DNA of 64,000 bases from positions 372,001 through 436,000 of the forward strand of contig JAESUZ010004520.1 in assembly GCA_017311185.1 (NCBI GenBank), written 5' to 3'. Positions 54,484 to 64,000 of the stretch are shown here, piece after piece. Source of the DNA: Proteles cristata cristata. Its lineage: Eukaryota > Chordata > Mammalia > Carnivora > Hyaenidae. Every line of letters starts with the position of its first letter. Position 1 is the stretch's first letter. The translations under genes were made by a program, and so were the position numbers. The notes under the pieces are model-generated. The model saw only the letters and a list, made by a program, of their open reading frames with translations. It did no database searches and had not been told where the DNA came from.

Positions 54484-57400
54484 AGACAAGAAAAACTATC
54501 AAGGTGGGTTTATACAGGCCACTAGTCTATGCCCCAGATAATTTATACAAGAAGAGAATTGTAACTGAGGAATAGAGTAACTGTCTTCTACTGGTCTCTC
54601 CTGTACCCGCTGGTGGAAGAGATAAAGGAATGGCTGTTCTTAGTCTCCTCTGCAGAGCTATACTAGCCCAGTCTCTGAACCACCTCTCCGTACTGAGCTC
54701 AGTTAGCACTGGTTTTCAGTTAATAAGGAGAATTATATATGGGAAACTGTGTGCTAAAACTTTGACCCCGATCAGAAGCATTCTCATGCCAGTGAATGAT
54801 TTTTCTATCCTTGCCTCTCTTTAAATCCAAGCTAAGACAGGATAACAATAAACTCAGACTGCAAGTGTACAGACTTCTATAGTTTTAAGTCAGCAGAAAG
54901 AGCAGAATTAAGATTTTGATGCTAAAACGAGGAGTATTTCTACTGCCTTTTCTTTACTGTCTCTCTTCCTTGGTCTTTCCCTTTATTCGCTATTTCTCAT
55001 TCTTTTCTGGTGGAGTGGGTGATTATGATTTATAATAAAATATACTTGAAAATATAAATGCTTAACCCTTCTATACGATCATAATCAGCAAGTACAATTT
55101 TTTAATATATTTATGTTAAACATCAGTCTATACAACATTTGTGATCCATATAGGAATTCATTTAGAGCTTATGTCAAAAATGAAATCAATTTGTTTTGTA
55201 CTTCAGTGAGTCAGCTTAATGAGGGCGATGTAATTAACAAAATAAATACATTTATAAAGATATTGTAATTCAACATACTTTTTAAATCCGATATTTTCTA
55301 AAAGGAACAGATAATATCCACCGAATACATAACTATCACTTTCATAATTTTCACTTTTAACCAATAATCTTTACATCAGAATTTATCGTTTATAGCACAT
55401 CAGCTTTTTTTTTCTGTTTAAATGCAAAACGTTAACCTTTTTTAAAATAAGAATGGAGAACCAACTTGACATAAACTATTTGTAAGAAAAAATTAATTAA
55501 TTAATTTTAAAAAATAAAATAAATAAAATAAGAACGGAGAAATACCTACTTATTTCCTCTGCATCCCTTTCCATTTGTTAGCTGATAGCATTTATATTAA
55601 ACTGCTTTCTATTGAAACAGTGGACTAAATTTTGGAAATGTAGTAACACAGTCTAAGTTTGCAAAAAAGATACTTGAACGGAGAACTTTATACGAAGGTA
55701 TAAGATGGTCACATTATTTGGTGATCTATGACAACTCACCTCTGAAGTACATCATGTTATAACACAGAGCCATTTACTCTGGACAAAGTCACTTTCAGGA
55801 AGGGTTTTATTACCATGAAAATGAATAGATGTACTGGCTCTAAAGTGCCACTATTGCCCTTTATGAGAATGGCGAACTAGATTAGTTGGCACGCTTCCTT
55901 CCCTCACACTTTATGATCCTTATGTGTTTGGGGATATTTTCAACGTTTTTATCTGGATGTAGTTATTTTCAGAAAAATCCTATAATAGTATTCACATAAG
56001 CAAGGCAAAAGTAAACACTGAACCTGCTTAATAAAAATTCAGTCATGAAAATGCATGTGAATACATTTGTTTAACAATCCTAACACCATGATCTTTAAGA
56101 CTTTGGCCAGAGAAATCTTTTGAGGTTTCATATCATGGTAACTTACAGAATCATGAATGTGGGGGGCGGGGGGGGGGAGGAAAATAAAGAGATTTAAAAT
56201 GATAGGGAATATGTTTATTTGGTTCCCTGATTAAAATTAAGTTTTGCAGTTATGCTGAATATAAATATATTTGAATAGTCAGATAAGAGCAAGTATAAGA
56301 CATAAGAGATTAGTACGTCTAAGTAAAGAAAAAACAGTGTGGGTTTTTGTTGCTGTGGTGGTGATGGTTAGTATTAATACATGTATATTGAATGGTACCT
56401 TATTCTCAAAGTAATTCAACAGTAATTTACATATACCTGGTATTTTATATAATGTGCTAAAGGAGACATTGTTCATCTAAAAAAGCATTACAGAGAGGTA
56501 ATTGGTAAATGTAATTAGTGAAAACTGATTTTGTCAGATGAATATTTTTAAATATTCTTGTAGAGGTTGATTAGACTAAAATTTTGAGTAGATTATCTTC
56601 CCTTACATCATTTTTACTGCTACTTTTGAAAAAAGCTAAGAGTACTTCTTAGTTCTATACCTCTTTATTTTTTTTTTTTACTCTTCATATCAAATAGTTC
56701 ACTGATTCACTGATGGTATGTGCAAAGAGTTCTCTATCCAGAAAGTGTCAACATGAAAGTCTTCTTCTTGCTGACAAGTCTCTCCATTACTGAAGATCAG
56801 TTAGAGGTTATTGTGTCTCCATTAATAACAGTTTGATACTTTGTTAAATTTTTATTCACTCCATTGTTAAATGAATCTTTGCTGAAAATTAGGAAATCAA
56901 TTCTACAGTACCTTAATGACAGAGAAGGAATGTCTCAAGGCAGTCTCTCACCATCAAAGCATTAGGGGTGTGTCTTTTCAAAATGAAAAATATAGCCTAT
57001 CCAATTAACAAAAAGGGTAGCAAGTTCCTTTATAGGTGTGAAATGGAGTCAGCAAAGCAGTGCTTGTCAGCCAGATGCCAAAGTTCCAACCTCAACGTTA
57101 GATGATCAAATATGTATCTAGTCTGCTTTAAAAGGCTATTGTCATTGTATCCAACCTAGGATATCAAAGAGAGGCCAGTCCTCATCACAAGTGGAGCAGT
57201 GTTCTTTTTGCATCTCATTCTGTACTCACAGGCTTCCCAAACAGAGTGGAGAAAACTAAGGTGAAAAGAGTTCAAATTAATCCTTAAAAGATAAGGACAG
57301 TGAGTAAAGTAAATGTGGAGACATAAAGGCTTAAAAGCATGATACTGTGTGTAACTACTGTGTAAAGGTGGGCCATGTCTATATTAGAGATGAGAACAAG

Positions 57401-57998
57401 TGGACTTTTGCATTCTGAACCCGAAATATCCATTCTCTCTTGAGCTCTTCATTGACATTATTTCACTAAATTCGCCAACAAAGATCAGAATCATCATATC
57501 TTCTGTTATAGGGAGCTGGAATTTTCATTTAATAATATGCATCCCACAAGTATGCAAAGCTTATCCCTTGTACCCCTTTCACAAAGTAACTGGTGTGTGT
57601 GATCCACACAACTCAGATGTGTTAAGGGATATATGCAATCAAATGCGTTACTGAGGGACAATTTTAAAGATGTTGCTATGAGTCCCTTTATCAGTTGCCT
57701 AGTAAGCTAGTAGTACAGATGTATACAACTAAGGTCAAAGCAATGCTAAGATTCAGTTGTAAAGTATGACATTTCTGTATGCAGATGTCACCAATGGAAT
57801 ATATGCATAATTTGTATTTTGAGTTTAAACCTTAGAGCAACAACTTAATCGAAAAGTCTGTGGTGATGGAAATTTACATAATGTAGAAATAGAATTTTAA
57901 ATATAGCTAGCATAACTGTGGAAAAGCATTTTTTATTTTATTTCATTGTGACTAATATAAATATAAATGTAAATGGGTGTGTCTAACGTCTATCGTAC
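54484..57998. other. Longest SINE-free stretch; nothing assigned with confidence
   Basis: About 3.5 kb with no CAN SINE. A slightly GC-richer block at 54520-54880 has GATAACAATAAACTCAGACT, which could be an LTR poly(A) signal, but I cannot name a family. A poly-G run lies at 56161-56178. The 56640-57300 part looks unique. No coding frame or RNA gene recognised. Confidence 0.5.
56161..56180 (+). repeat. Poly-G run, G-quadruplex candidate
   Basis: GGGGGGCGGGGGGGGGGAGG: a G-run of 6, one C, a G-run of 10, then A and GG. Confidence 0.9.
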
Positions 57999-58015
57999 TG
58001 AATAGCACATCTTTA

Positions 58016-58531
58016 TTTTTTTTTAAATTTTAATATAGTTTATTGTCAAGTTGGTTTCCATATAGCACCCAGTGCTCCATGCCCATCACCCCCTTCCCCT
58101 CTCCCCCACCCCCATCAGCCCTCAGTTTGTTCTCAGCATTCAAGAGTCTCTCTTGAATGGTTTGCCTCCATCCTTCTTCATAACTATTTTTCCCTTCCCC
58201 TCCCCCATGGTCTTCTGTTAACTTTCTCCTGTTCCACATGAGTGAAAACATATGGTATCTGTCCTTCTCTGCCTGACTTATTTCACTTAGCATAATACCC
58301 TCAAATTCCATCCATGTTGCTACAAATGGCCAGATTTCATTCTTTCTCATTGCCATGTAGTATTTCATCTTCTTGTAGGATCACATCTTCTTGATCCATT
58401 TTTCAGTTGATGGACACTTAGGCTCTTTCCATGATTTGGCTATTGTGGAGAGTGCTGCTATGAACATTGGGGTACATGTGCCCCTATGCATCAGCATTCT
58501 TGTATCCCTTGGGTAAATTCCTAGCAGTGCT
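58016..58531 (-). mobile_element. Young 5'-truncated L1 with 17-bp target-site duplication
   Basis: Reverse carnivore L1 3' end: TTTATTGTCAAGTTGGTTTC near the 3' terminus, CCCATCACCCCCTTCCCCTC, CAGTTTGTTCTCAGCATTCA, TTCACTTAGCATAATACCCT, AGTATTTCATCTTCTTGTAG, CTATTGTGGAGAGTGCTGCT. TGAATAGCACATCTTTA is exact at 57999-58015 and 58532-58548, with a T-rich tail after the left copy. The minus-strand frame 58368-58030 is an internal piece of this element and not a gene. Confidence 0.96.
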
Positions 58532-58548
58532 TGAATAGCACATCTTTA

Positions 58549-58930
58549 AAGTAGCAGTAAGACAAAGGCGCAAATCCACAAATGTATAGCAAATGTATTG
58601 AAACAGAGGTAGGACATACTTATTTTGAAATACAATTAAGGTCACACTTATATTTGCTTAGCCATTCCCATGTGTAGCAACCTCATCAACCATGTTGCCT
58701 AATAAGTATATGATTAAAAGAATTTTAAATATATTTGGCTAAAAGGAAGGCATACAAATTCATTGAACACAATTTTATTCGGAATTCTGAGAATTCATAG
58801 ATCAGTTGGAGGCAGGTCCTGATTTTAAGAAACAAATTATTCAGTGAAAAGCAAAACAAATTAAACACTAACTAAGGTAAAAACAGATGAAATAAGATCT
58901 CTAATATAGATCAAGCATAGTACTCTGGGA
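58549..58930. other. No recognisable feature
   Basis: AT-rich sequence between an L1 and an L2 fragment. Confidence 0.5.
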
Positions 58931-58934
58931 GGAG

Positions 58935-59345
58935 AAGAGTATTTAATTCCATTGTCAGATAAAAGAAACCATTTCCTGGAAAGAGGGGTATTCGTGATGA
59001 GCTTTGAAGGATGAGGAGAATAAGAGAAGTAAGTGACAAAGTAAAAAGACCAGAGGCATGAAATAGCATATTATATTCGTGGAAGTTTCAGAGGGATTGG
59101 AAAGTGGCAGTTTAAAGTGATGATAATCGACAGTCTGGTACTGGGACAAGAGGAGTCCTCGATTTGTTATGGCTAGAAATTTGAAATTTATTCTGTGGAG
59201 CCCACAGATATTTTGATAGGTTTAGTGACATGATTTCATCTATGCCTTAGGAAAAAAAATGCTATGATAATGCAAGGGGGGACTGCCATAAATAAATTAG
59301 AGGCAGGAAAACCAGTGAAGAACCTACTAACTATAATCTAAGCAA
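58935..59345 (-). repeat. L2 LINE fragment (reverse)
   Basis: Reverse L2 order: GATGAGCTTTGAAGGATGAG, GAGAATAAGAGAAGTAAGTG, AAGACCAGAGGCATGAAATA, TTGTTATGGCTAGAAATTTG, AAATTTATTCTGTGGAGCCC, TAGTGACATGATTTCATC, AGGCAGGAAAACCAGTGAAG. Confidence 0.75.
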
Positions 59346-59363
59346 GAAGATACTACTAGACTG

Positions 59364-59590
59364 GGGGCACCTGGATGGCCCAGGTAAACCTCTAACTTTA
59401 GCTTAGGTGATGAGCTCTCAGTTGCTCTGTTCTAGCCCTGCATCCAGCTCTCTGGGCTGAGGGACCAACATCTGATCCTGTCTCCCTCTCTCTGCCCCTC
59501 TCCCCTCAAAAATAAATAAACAAAAACAAACAAGCAAAAGAAGAAGAAGGAGAAGGAGAAGGAGAAGGAGAAAGAAGGAGAAGGAGAAGG
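59364..59590 (+). mobile_element. CAN SINE with (AGAAGG)n tail and target-site duplication
   Basis: Head GGGGCACCTGGATGGCCCAG, TTAGCTTAGGTGATGAGCTC, GCTGAGGGACCAACATCTGA linker, AAAAATAAATAAACAAAAAC. The tail then becomes an AAG/GAAGGA purine repeat (59537-59590). TACTACTAGACTG at 59351-59363 and TACTACTAGCCTG at 59591-59603 differ by one base. Confidence 0.94.
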
Positions 59591-59603
59591 TACTACTAGC
59601 CTG

Positions 59604-59950
59604 AACCAGGCTAGTATTTTAGAAGGAAGGTAAACAATATCTTTGTGGACGGTGCAGAGTTTGGAGTTGAGTATTCAGGTTAAACATCTTCAGGAGAGGG
59701 AGAGGTCAAACATAGTTCATACCATCTCATTTCAAGGCTTAGCATATAAGGCGATGTCTTTAAGAGAAGGTTTGGTTTCAGTTTGCTTACTTCTTTATTT
59801 TGCTTCTTTTAATTTTTTGGTTTCTTTAATCAGTGGGCTTCTGATATTCTTGCAAAGTCAGTGCAGAAACTGATCATTAAGGAGAAAGGACATGAGTTAA
59901 AGAGATGTACAATTCACAAGGTAGAATTCCAATAAGAGGCACATTTTTTT
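59604..59950. other. No recognisable feature
   Basis: No ORF or repeat recognised. Confidence 0.5.
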
Positions 59951-59954
59951 AAGA

Positions 59955-60500
59955 AAAATATTGTGGAGGTAATGCAAATTTAGTTGGAAGATACAAGCAA
60001 TACAAAGATGTAAAGCAAAATAAAAAGCAAAATTAACCTCACCTCCATCCTTCTCCTATCCTACCTGTGAGAATTTCTGCTGTTGATAATTTTCAGTTTT
60101 TGTTTCCCTATTTTTCCACATAAATATAAACATATACACAGACTTTTTAAAATGCTAACAATTCTCTTCACTGATGTAATTGTATGCAGAATTATCTATA
60201 ATGCATACATAATAGTGTTACTGAATTACATACCTGCTAGAGTTGCATAATGCTACAGCTATGCAGGTTTATAAATTTATGTATACAAATAGACTGAAAT
60301 TCAGTCAAAGAAACAATGCATCAATTTATCTGATACCCTTTTTGTGTCAACATGTATAGATCTATGTCACTTTTAATGGTTTGCAGGGTATTCTGAAGCA
60401 TGAAGGTACATTACTTACCTATTCTCCTTGTAGTACACATTTAGGTTGTTAAAAATATGTTTATGTTATAAATAATGGTGATAATTTAATACTTTGGTAT
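59955..60500 (-). mobile_element. Old L1ME-like 3' fragment (reverse)
   Basis: ACCTCACCTCCATCCTTCTC, GTTTCCCTATTTTTCCACAT, GTCAACATGTATAGATCTAT, GTCACTTTTAATGGTTTGCA, AGTACACATTTAGGTTGTTA follow the reverse old-L1 pattern '...catgtagatctactcattctttttaatggctgcat...gacatttaggttgtt'. Confidence 0.55.
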
Positions 60501-60706
60501 CTTTAAGGATGTATTGCTTGTTAAAAAACAAAAGCATTGATTAAATGTAAGTCCTACTAGGAAATATATAAATTAGGCAACATTTAAATTTTTACATGCA
60601 AATAAAAATTCTAAAATATTTGCAGTCATTTGCAGTTTTTAGAAGCTCTCTTGAAAAGAACAGAGATAATGCTAGAAATTATCAGAAATAAAAATTTTAA
60701 AAATGT

Positions 60707-60921
60707 TTTTTAAAATTTAAATGTTTATTTTTGAGAGAGAGACAGAGACAGAGCCACAGTGGGGGAGGAGCAGAGAGAGAGGGAGACACAGAATCCAAAG
60801 CAGGCTCCAGGCTCTGAGTTGTCAGCACAGAGCCCAGGACAGGGCTCAAACCCATTAACCCGTGAGATCATGGCCTGAGGTAATGTCAGATGCTTAACCT
60901 ACTGAGCCACCCAGGCACCCC
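60707..60921 (-). mobile_element. CAN SINE (reverse)
   Basis: TTAAATGTTTATTTTTGAGA, GACAGAGCCACAGTGGGGGA, head ending GCCACCCAGGCACCCC. TAAAAATTTTAAAAATG and TAAAAATATTTAAAAAT flank it. Confidence 0.95.
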
Positions 60922-60939
60922 TAAAAATATTTAAAAATT

Positions 60940-62600
60940 GGCTTTGTATTGTCCCGCAGTGAAAACAGAATCTCATCTTTAATTATTCAAAGATCATGTT
61001 ATATATGCATGTGGTTTTAAGTTTTGTATCCATCCATTCACATAGCTTCCAGGCAACACTGTCACACACCACATACGCATGTTCACACAACTTCAGGTCC
61101 TACTACCAATGTATCATTTAAAAGTGATATGTTTTGCTTGAGGTTCAGTCTATGAACTAACAGCCCAATTGCAGTTCGGAGAATTTCCATTTGAATAGAG
61201 GTGAACACAATTTTCACCTTGTGAATATTCAGAAATTGAATCTCAGGAAGAAATTTACTCCCAGTAAACATTATTTTTATGTGGAAAATGAGGACCTAGG
61301 AAGTGGCTATTTTCAGAAGGATGCAAATCACCAGCACAACTAGAAATGCATTATAGCTTAGCAGGAACTGCAAAGAACTTTCTCTTTGTGCAAATGTAAT
61401 ATTTCCCTGGCAGGGAATTTGATGCTGCAGTTTCTCTTTAACTCCATTCAGCTTAATTCAAATCTGTAATTAGCACTTCTCACAAAAAAATAATAATCTG
61501 TTCTTCTGAAGGTAGAAAGATAAAACTACAATTAACTAGTTATCAATATTTTGGAAGCCATATCTTTAAATTGTTGAATTCCAAATTGTTCTCTGCCAAT
61601 CCTATGATCCTCTATGTCTAAAATCAGAGAAGACAGAGACTTATGCAATTGTTTGTTCATATTTGAGATCCCTAAATGTTGGAGCTGGAAATAAAGAAGT
61701 TAGAATTTTTTTTCATACAGAAACTAAAACTTAAAACCAGACTGCTTACCTCATGGGGGCTTAATTTGTCTTAATATAGTAGACTGCACAGGTGCCTTCC
61801 TGTATGACTCCACAAGCGTTTCCATGTGACACGTGGTTTGCAAATGCCTTATGACGCCAAAGACAGAAGTATAATTTGGTCAGCCATAGGGGGTTCCATA
61901 TATCAAGTTGTTGTTTTGCTTTACTCCCAACCCCTTCCAGAAAGATTCTAATAAGTCTCCCAATGCAACTTCTGTTTTGCAATACTGGATTTGAAAGTTT
62001 TAAGCATACACTAACTTCAAAAATACTTCACTTTTTGGCATTGGAGCTCAACAGAGTGAAAATCCAAAAAAACCCAGATAGTTCTAGAATCTCTTCAGCT
62101 TTAAGCTCTTGGGCACTGCTGGGAGGAAAGTGCAATTTTCTTACACAATTCCAATTAGAATACAAAAGCTTTCTGTTAATTATAAGACCCAATATATTTT
62201 ACATAGGTTTAACCAAAATTTTATGACCATAAAGTGTCTGTCAATAAAGAACAAGCTAAATAAATTTTGGCATATTGTGGAATGAAATATTAGCCAATTT
62301 GAAGAAGGAAGTGGAGTCAAAGGACAAGACAAAAAATCTATATGTGCCTTTGGGAATGAGCCCCCGACCATGAAGACATACAGAAAAAGAGAGAGGTATA
62401 TGTGCATGCTCACACACACACACACATACACACACCATTTTAAAAAGAAAATAATGACCACATTTAGATGTGTGTGTAAAGGCACACAAAAACATGAGAA
62501 GTTAAAAAGGCAACAGCATTTTCCAATCAAAACTTGGATTTTTAATAAAAACAACACACCTCTAGAAATCTGGAAATTAACTGTTTCCTTTTTTTTTTTT
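60940..62600. other. Unique-looking stretch with one CA run
   Basis: No gene or repeat family named. (CA)n at about 62411-62434, poly-T at 62589-62600. The open frames at 61876-62226 and 62180-62557 (minus) show no family resemblance. Confidence 0.5.
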
Positions 62601-62621
62601 TACACTAAACTGAATAAAATA

Positions 62622-62845
62622 GAGGTGCCTGGATGGCTGAGTTGTTTAGGCTTCCAACTTCAGTTAAAGTCATGATCTCTCGGTCTGAGTTTGAGCCCCT
62701 TGTTGGGCTCTGTGCTGACGGCTCAGAGCCTGGAGCCTGCTTCAGATTTTGTGTCTCCCTCTCTCTCTATGCCCATCTTCCACTTGTGCTCTGTCACTTC
62801 TTGCTCTCATAAATAAATAAAACATAAAAATTTTTTTAAATTAAG
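62622..62845 (+). mobile_element. CAN SINE with target-site duplication
   Basis: Head GAGGTGCCTGGATGGCTGAG, AACTTCAGTTAAAGTCATGA, TGCTGACGGCTCAGAGCCTG, CT-rich block and CATAAATAAATAAAACATAA tail. TGAATAAAATA at 62611-62621 and 62846-62856 is exact. Confidence 0.95.
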
Positions 62846-63194
62846 TGAATAAAATAATATGCATATAATACTTTGTGTTTCAATTTTGAGGAGTAACAAA
62901 AGACATGCTACAAACCTGTTATTATCATTATAATAGATTTATTCACTTTTCTTCTAAAAATAATCTTTCTTAGTGATTTTTCAACATGTGGTCTATCCAC
63001 TGTTGTTAAAACTATCTTCCTTTGGTTTCTAAAACACTGCATATTTCTCATACCTTCTAATCCCTTACACTACTTTGATTTAATTGTATTTGGTTTATAT
63101 TTGTAATCTACAATAACATAGAATTAGTCATTGAGTAATAATTTATATTCTCCTTCTCTCAACATGCACACACATGCACACCCACAAAGACATC

Positions 63195-63330
63195 CATAAT
63201 CCTATGAAGGAAATAATATTATCCCCAACTTATGGATGAATAAAATGAAGCTGACTCGTTGAAAGTGTGAGATCACATAGCACATGCTGAAAGCAAACAC
63301 AAACACAATTCAGTCTGATTTCAGAGACTA
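63195..63330 (-). repeat. MIR SINE fragment (reverse)
   Basis: AATCCTATGAAGGAAATAAT, ATTATCCCCAACTTATGGAT, GAATAAAATGAAGCTGACTC, GTGTGAGATCACATAGCACA, CAGTCTGATTTCAGAGAC follow the reverse MIR order. Confidence 0.7.
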
Positions 63331-63714
63331 TGTTCTCTCATAATACCACCCTGCATCTCCCTTTCATGATGGCATTTCTCAACATTCTTACTGTCATTAT
63401 GTATAACTACCCTTTTAGAAATCTCATCCACTCCCAAGATTTGAATGTCCATTTTTCTATGAATAACACTTAAAGTTATATCTTCAGTTCTGGCATTTCC
63501 CATATAGTGAGGCTTAGTGCAGCCTCACATTGACAAGTGCACTCTCAATAGTCACATAAATAGCCATTAAGTTCAAAGTTATTTTCCCTTAATTGAAAAT
63601 CATTTCTCCCATCCCAAATCATTTTCCACCCAACAATCCTATAGCAGTCAGGCTAAATATTTTGAAAGCTTTTTTCCCCCTCTTCATTCTTCACTGTAAA
63701 ATTTATTATGGAGG
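63331..63714. other. No recognisable feature
   Basis: AT-rich sequence before the terminal L1 fragment. Confidence 0.5.
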
Positions 63715-63721
63715 GTTGTTT

Positions 63722-64000
63722 TTTTAAGTATTAATTTTTTTAAATTAACAAATAGTGTTATATTCATTTCAGGTGTGCAATATAGTGATTCAGTAATTCT
63801 ATACATTATTCCATGCTCATGAAGAGACCTGTGCTCTGGATCTCCTTTATTTCATTGCCTCCCCTCTCTCCTCGGCCTGCCCCTACTAGGGCAACAATCA
63901 GCTTGTTCTGTATATATAAGAGTTTGTTTTATTGTTTGTTTCTTTTTTCCCCCCCTTTGTTTATTCTAATGTTTTGTCTCTTAAACTTTACATGTGAGTG
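63722..64000 (-). mobile_element. L1 3' end (reverse), continues beyond window
   Basis: Reverse carnivore L1 3' UTR: TTAACAAATAGTGTTATATT, TTTCAGGTGTGCAATATAGT, GATTCAGTAATTCTATACAT, CTCATGAAGAGACCTGTGCT, GCAACAATCAGCTTGTTCTG, TTAAACTTTACATGTGAGTG. The more 5' part lies past base 64000. Confidence 0.88.

Noticed and set aside
58030..58368. 112-codon minus-strand frame
   Set aside because: It lies wholly inside the truncated L1 3' end and is element sequence, not a separate gene.
1..64000. CRISPR array, operon, riboswitch or prokaryotic element
   Set aside because: The window is mammalian nuclear DNA. The repeats present are retroposons and microsatellites without regular spacer structure.

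Overview
The window is nuclear DNA of a carnivoran mammal, almost certainly a felid. The evidence is more than 35 copies of the tRNA-Lys-derived CAN SINE, in the form typical of cats: a head reading GGGGCGCCTGGGTGGCTTAG, a B box of the type GGTTCGAGCCC, a CT-rich stretch, then AATAAATAAA and an A tail. Carnivore-type L1 3' ends and older mammalian-wide repeats (L2, MIR, MLT1, MER5A, a MER2-like Tigger) surround them. The DNA is AT-rich. I see no intact protein-coding gene, no functional tRNA or rRNA gene, and no exon I could defend. It is either an intergenic gene desert or the inside of a very large intron.

Layout: 0-7 kb holds L2 fragments, five CAN SINEs and an LTR-like repeat. A processed pseudogene of ribosomal protein S6 lies at 7.3-8.14 kb on the minus strand. 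9-10.4 kb has a SINE, an L1 3' end and a long compound microsatellite (CA, GT, CT, TTTC). 10.8-30 kb is old unique-looking sequence with MIR and L2 relics, scattered SINEs, a complete MLT1 solo LTR at 27.2-27.7 kb and an old L1 3' end at 28.6-29.4 kb. 30.1-31.5 kb is an L1M fragment on the plus strand, and 32.8-33.4 kb has two opposed L1 pieces. 34.9-35.5 kb is a minus-strand solo-LTR-like block, and 36.6-37.3 kb is an MLT1 LTR split by a SINE.

The richest region is 38.6-42.9 kb. A minus-strand LTR-like block abuts a plus-strand class I (gammaretrovirus-like) endogenous retrovirus. That element keeps a 5' LTR, a degenerate primer-binding site, gag, protease and the first part of reverse transcriptase, then stops abruptly. 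It is broken by many stop codons and frameshifts. 45.1-50.1 kb is mostly one old L1M element in reverse, invaded by six SINEs of different ages. 50.7-53.6 kb has DNA-transposon relics (MER2-like, MER5A and a doubtful hAT transposase-like ORF). 58.0-58.5 kb is a 5'-truncated young L1 with a perfect 17-bp target-site duplication. The window ends inside another reverse L1 3' end.

Nothing here looks like a new multi-gene system. The items most worth following up are the truncated ERV and its inverted LTR junction, a set of very young SINE copies with long exact target-site duplications, the young L1 insertion, and some perfect palindromes and tandem duplications. All family names come from recognition by eye, without an alignment or repeat library, and boundaries are approximate except where a target-site duplication fixes them.
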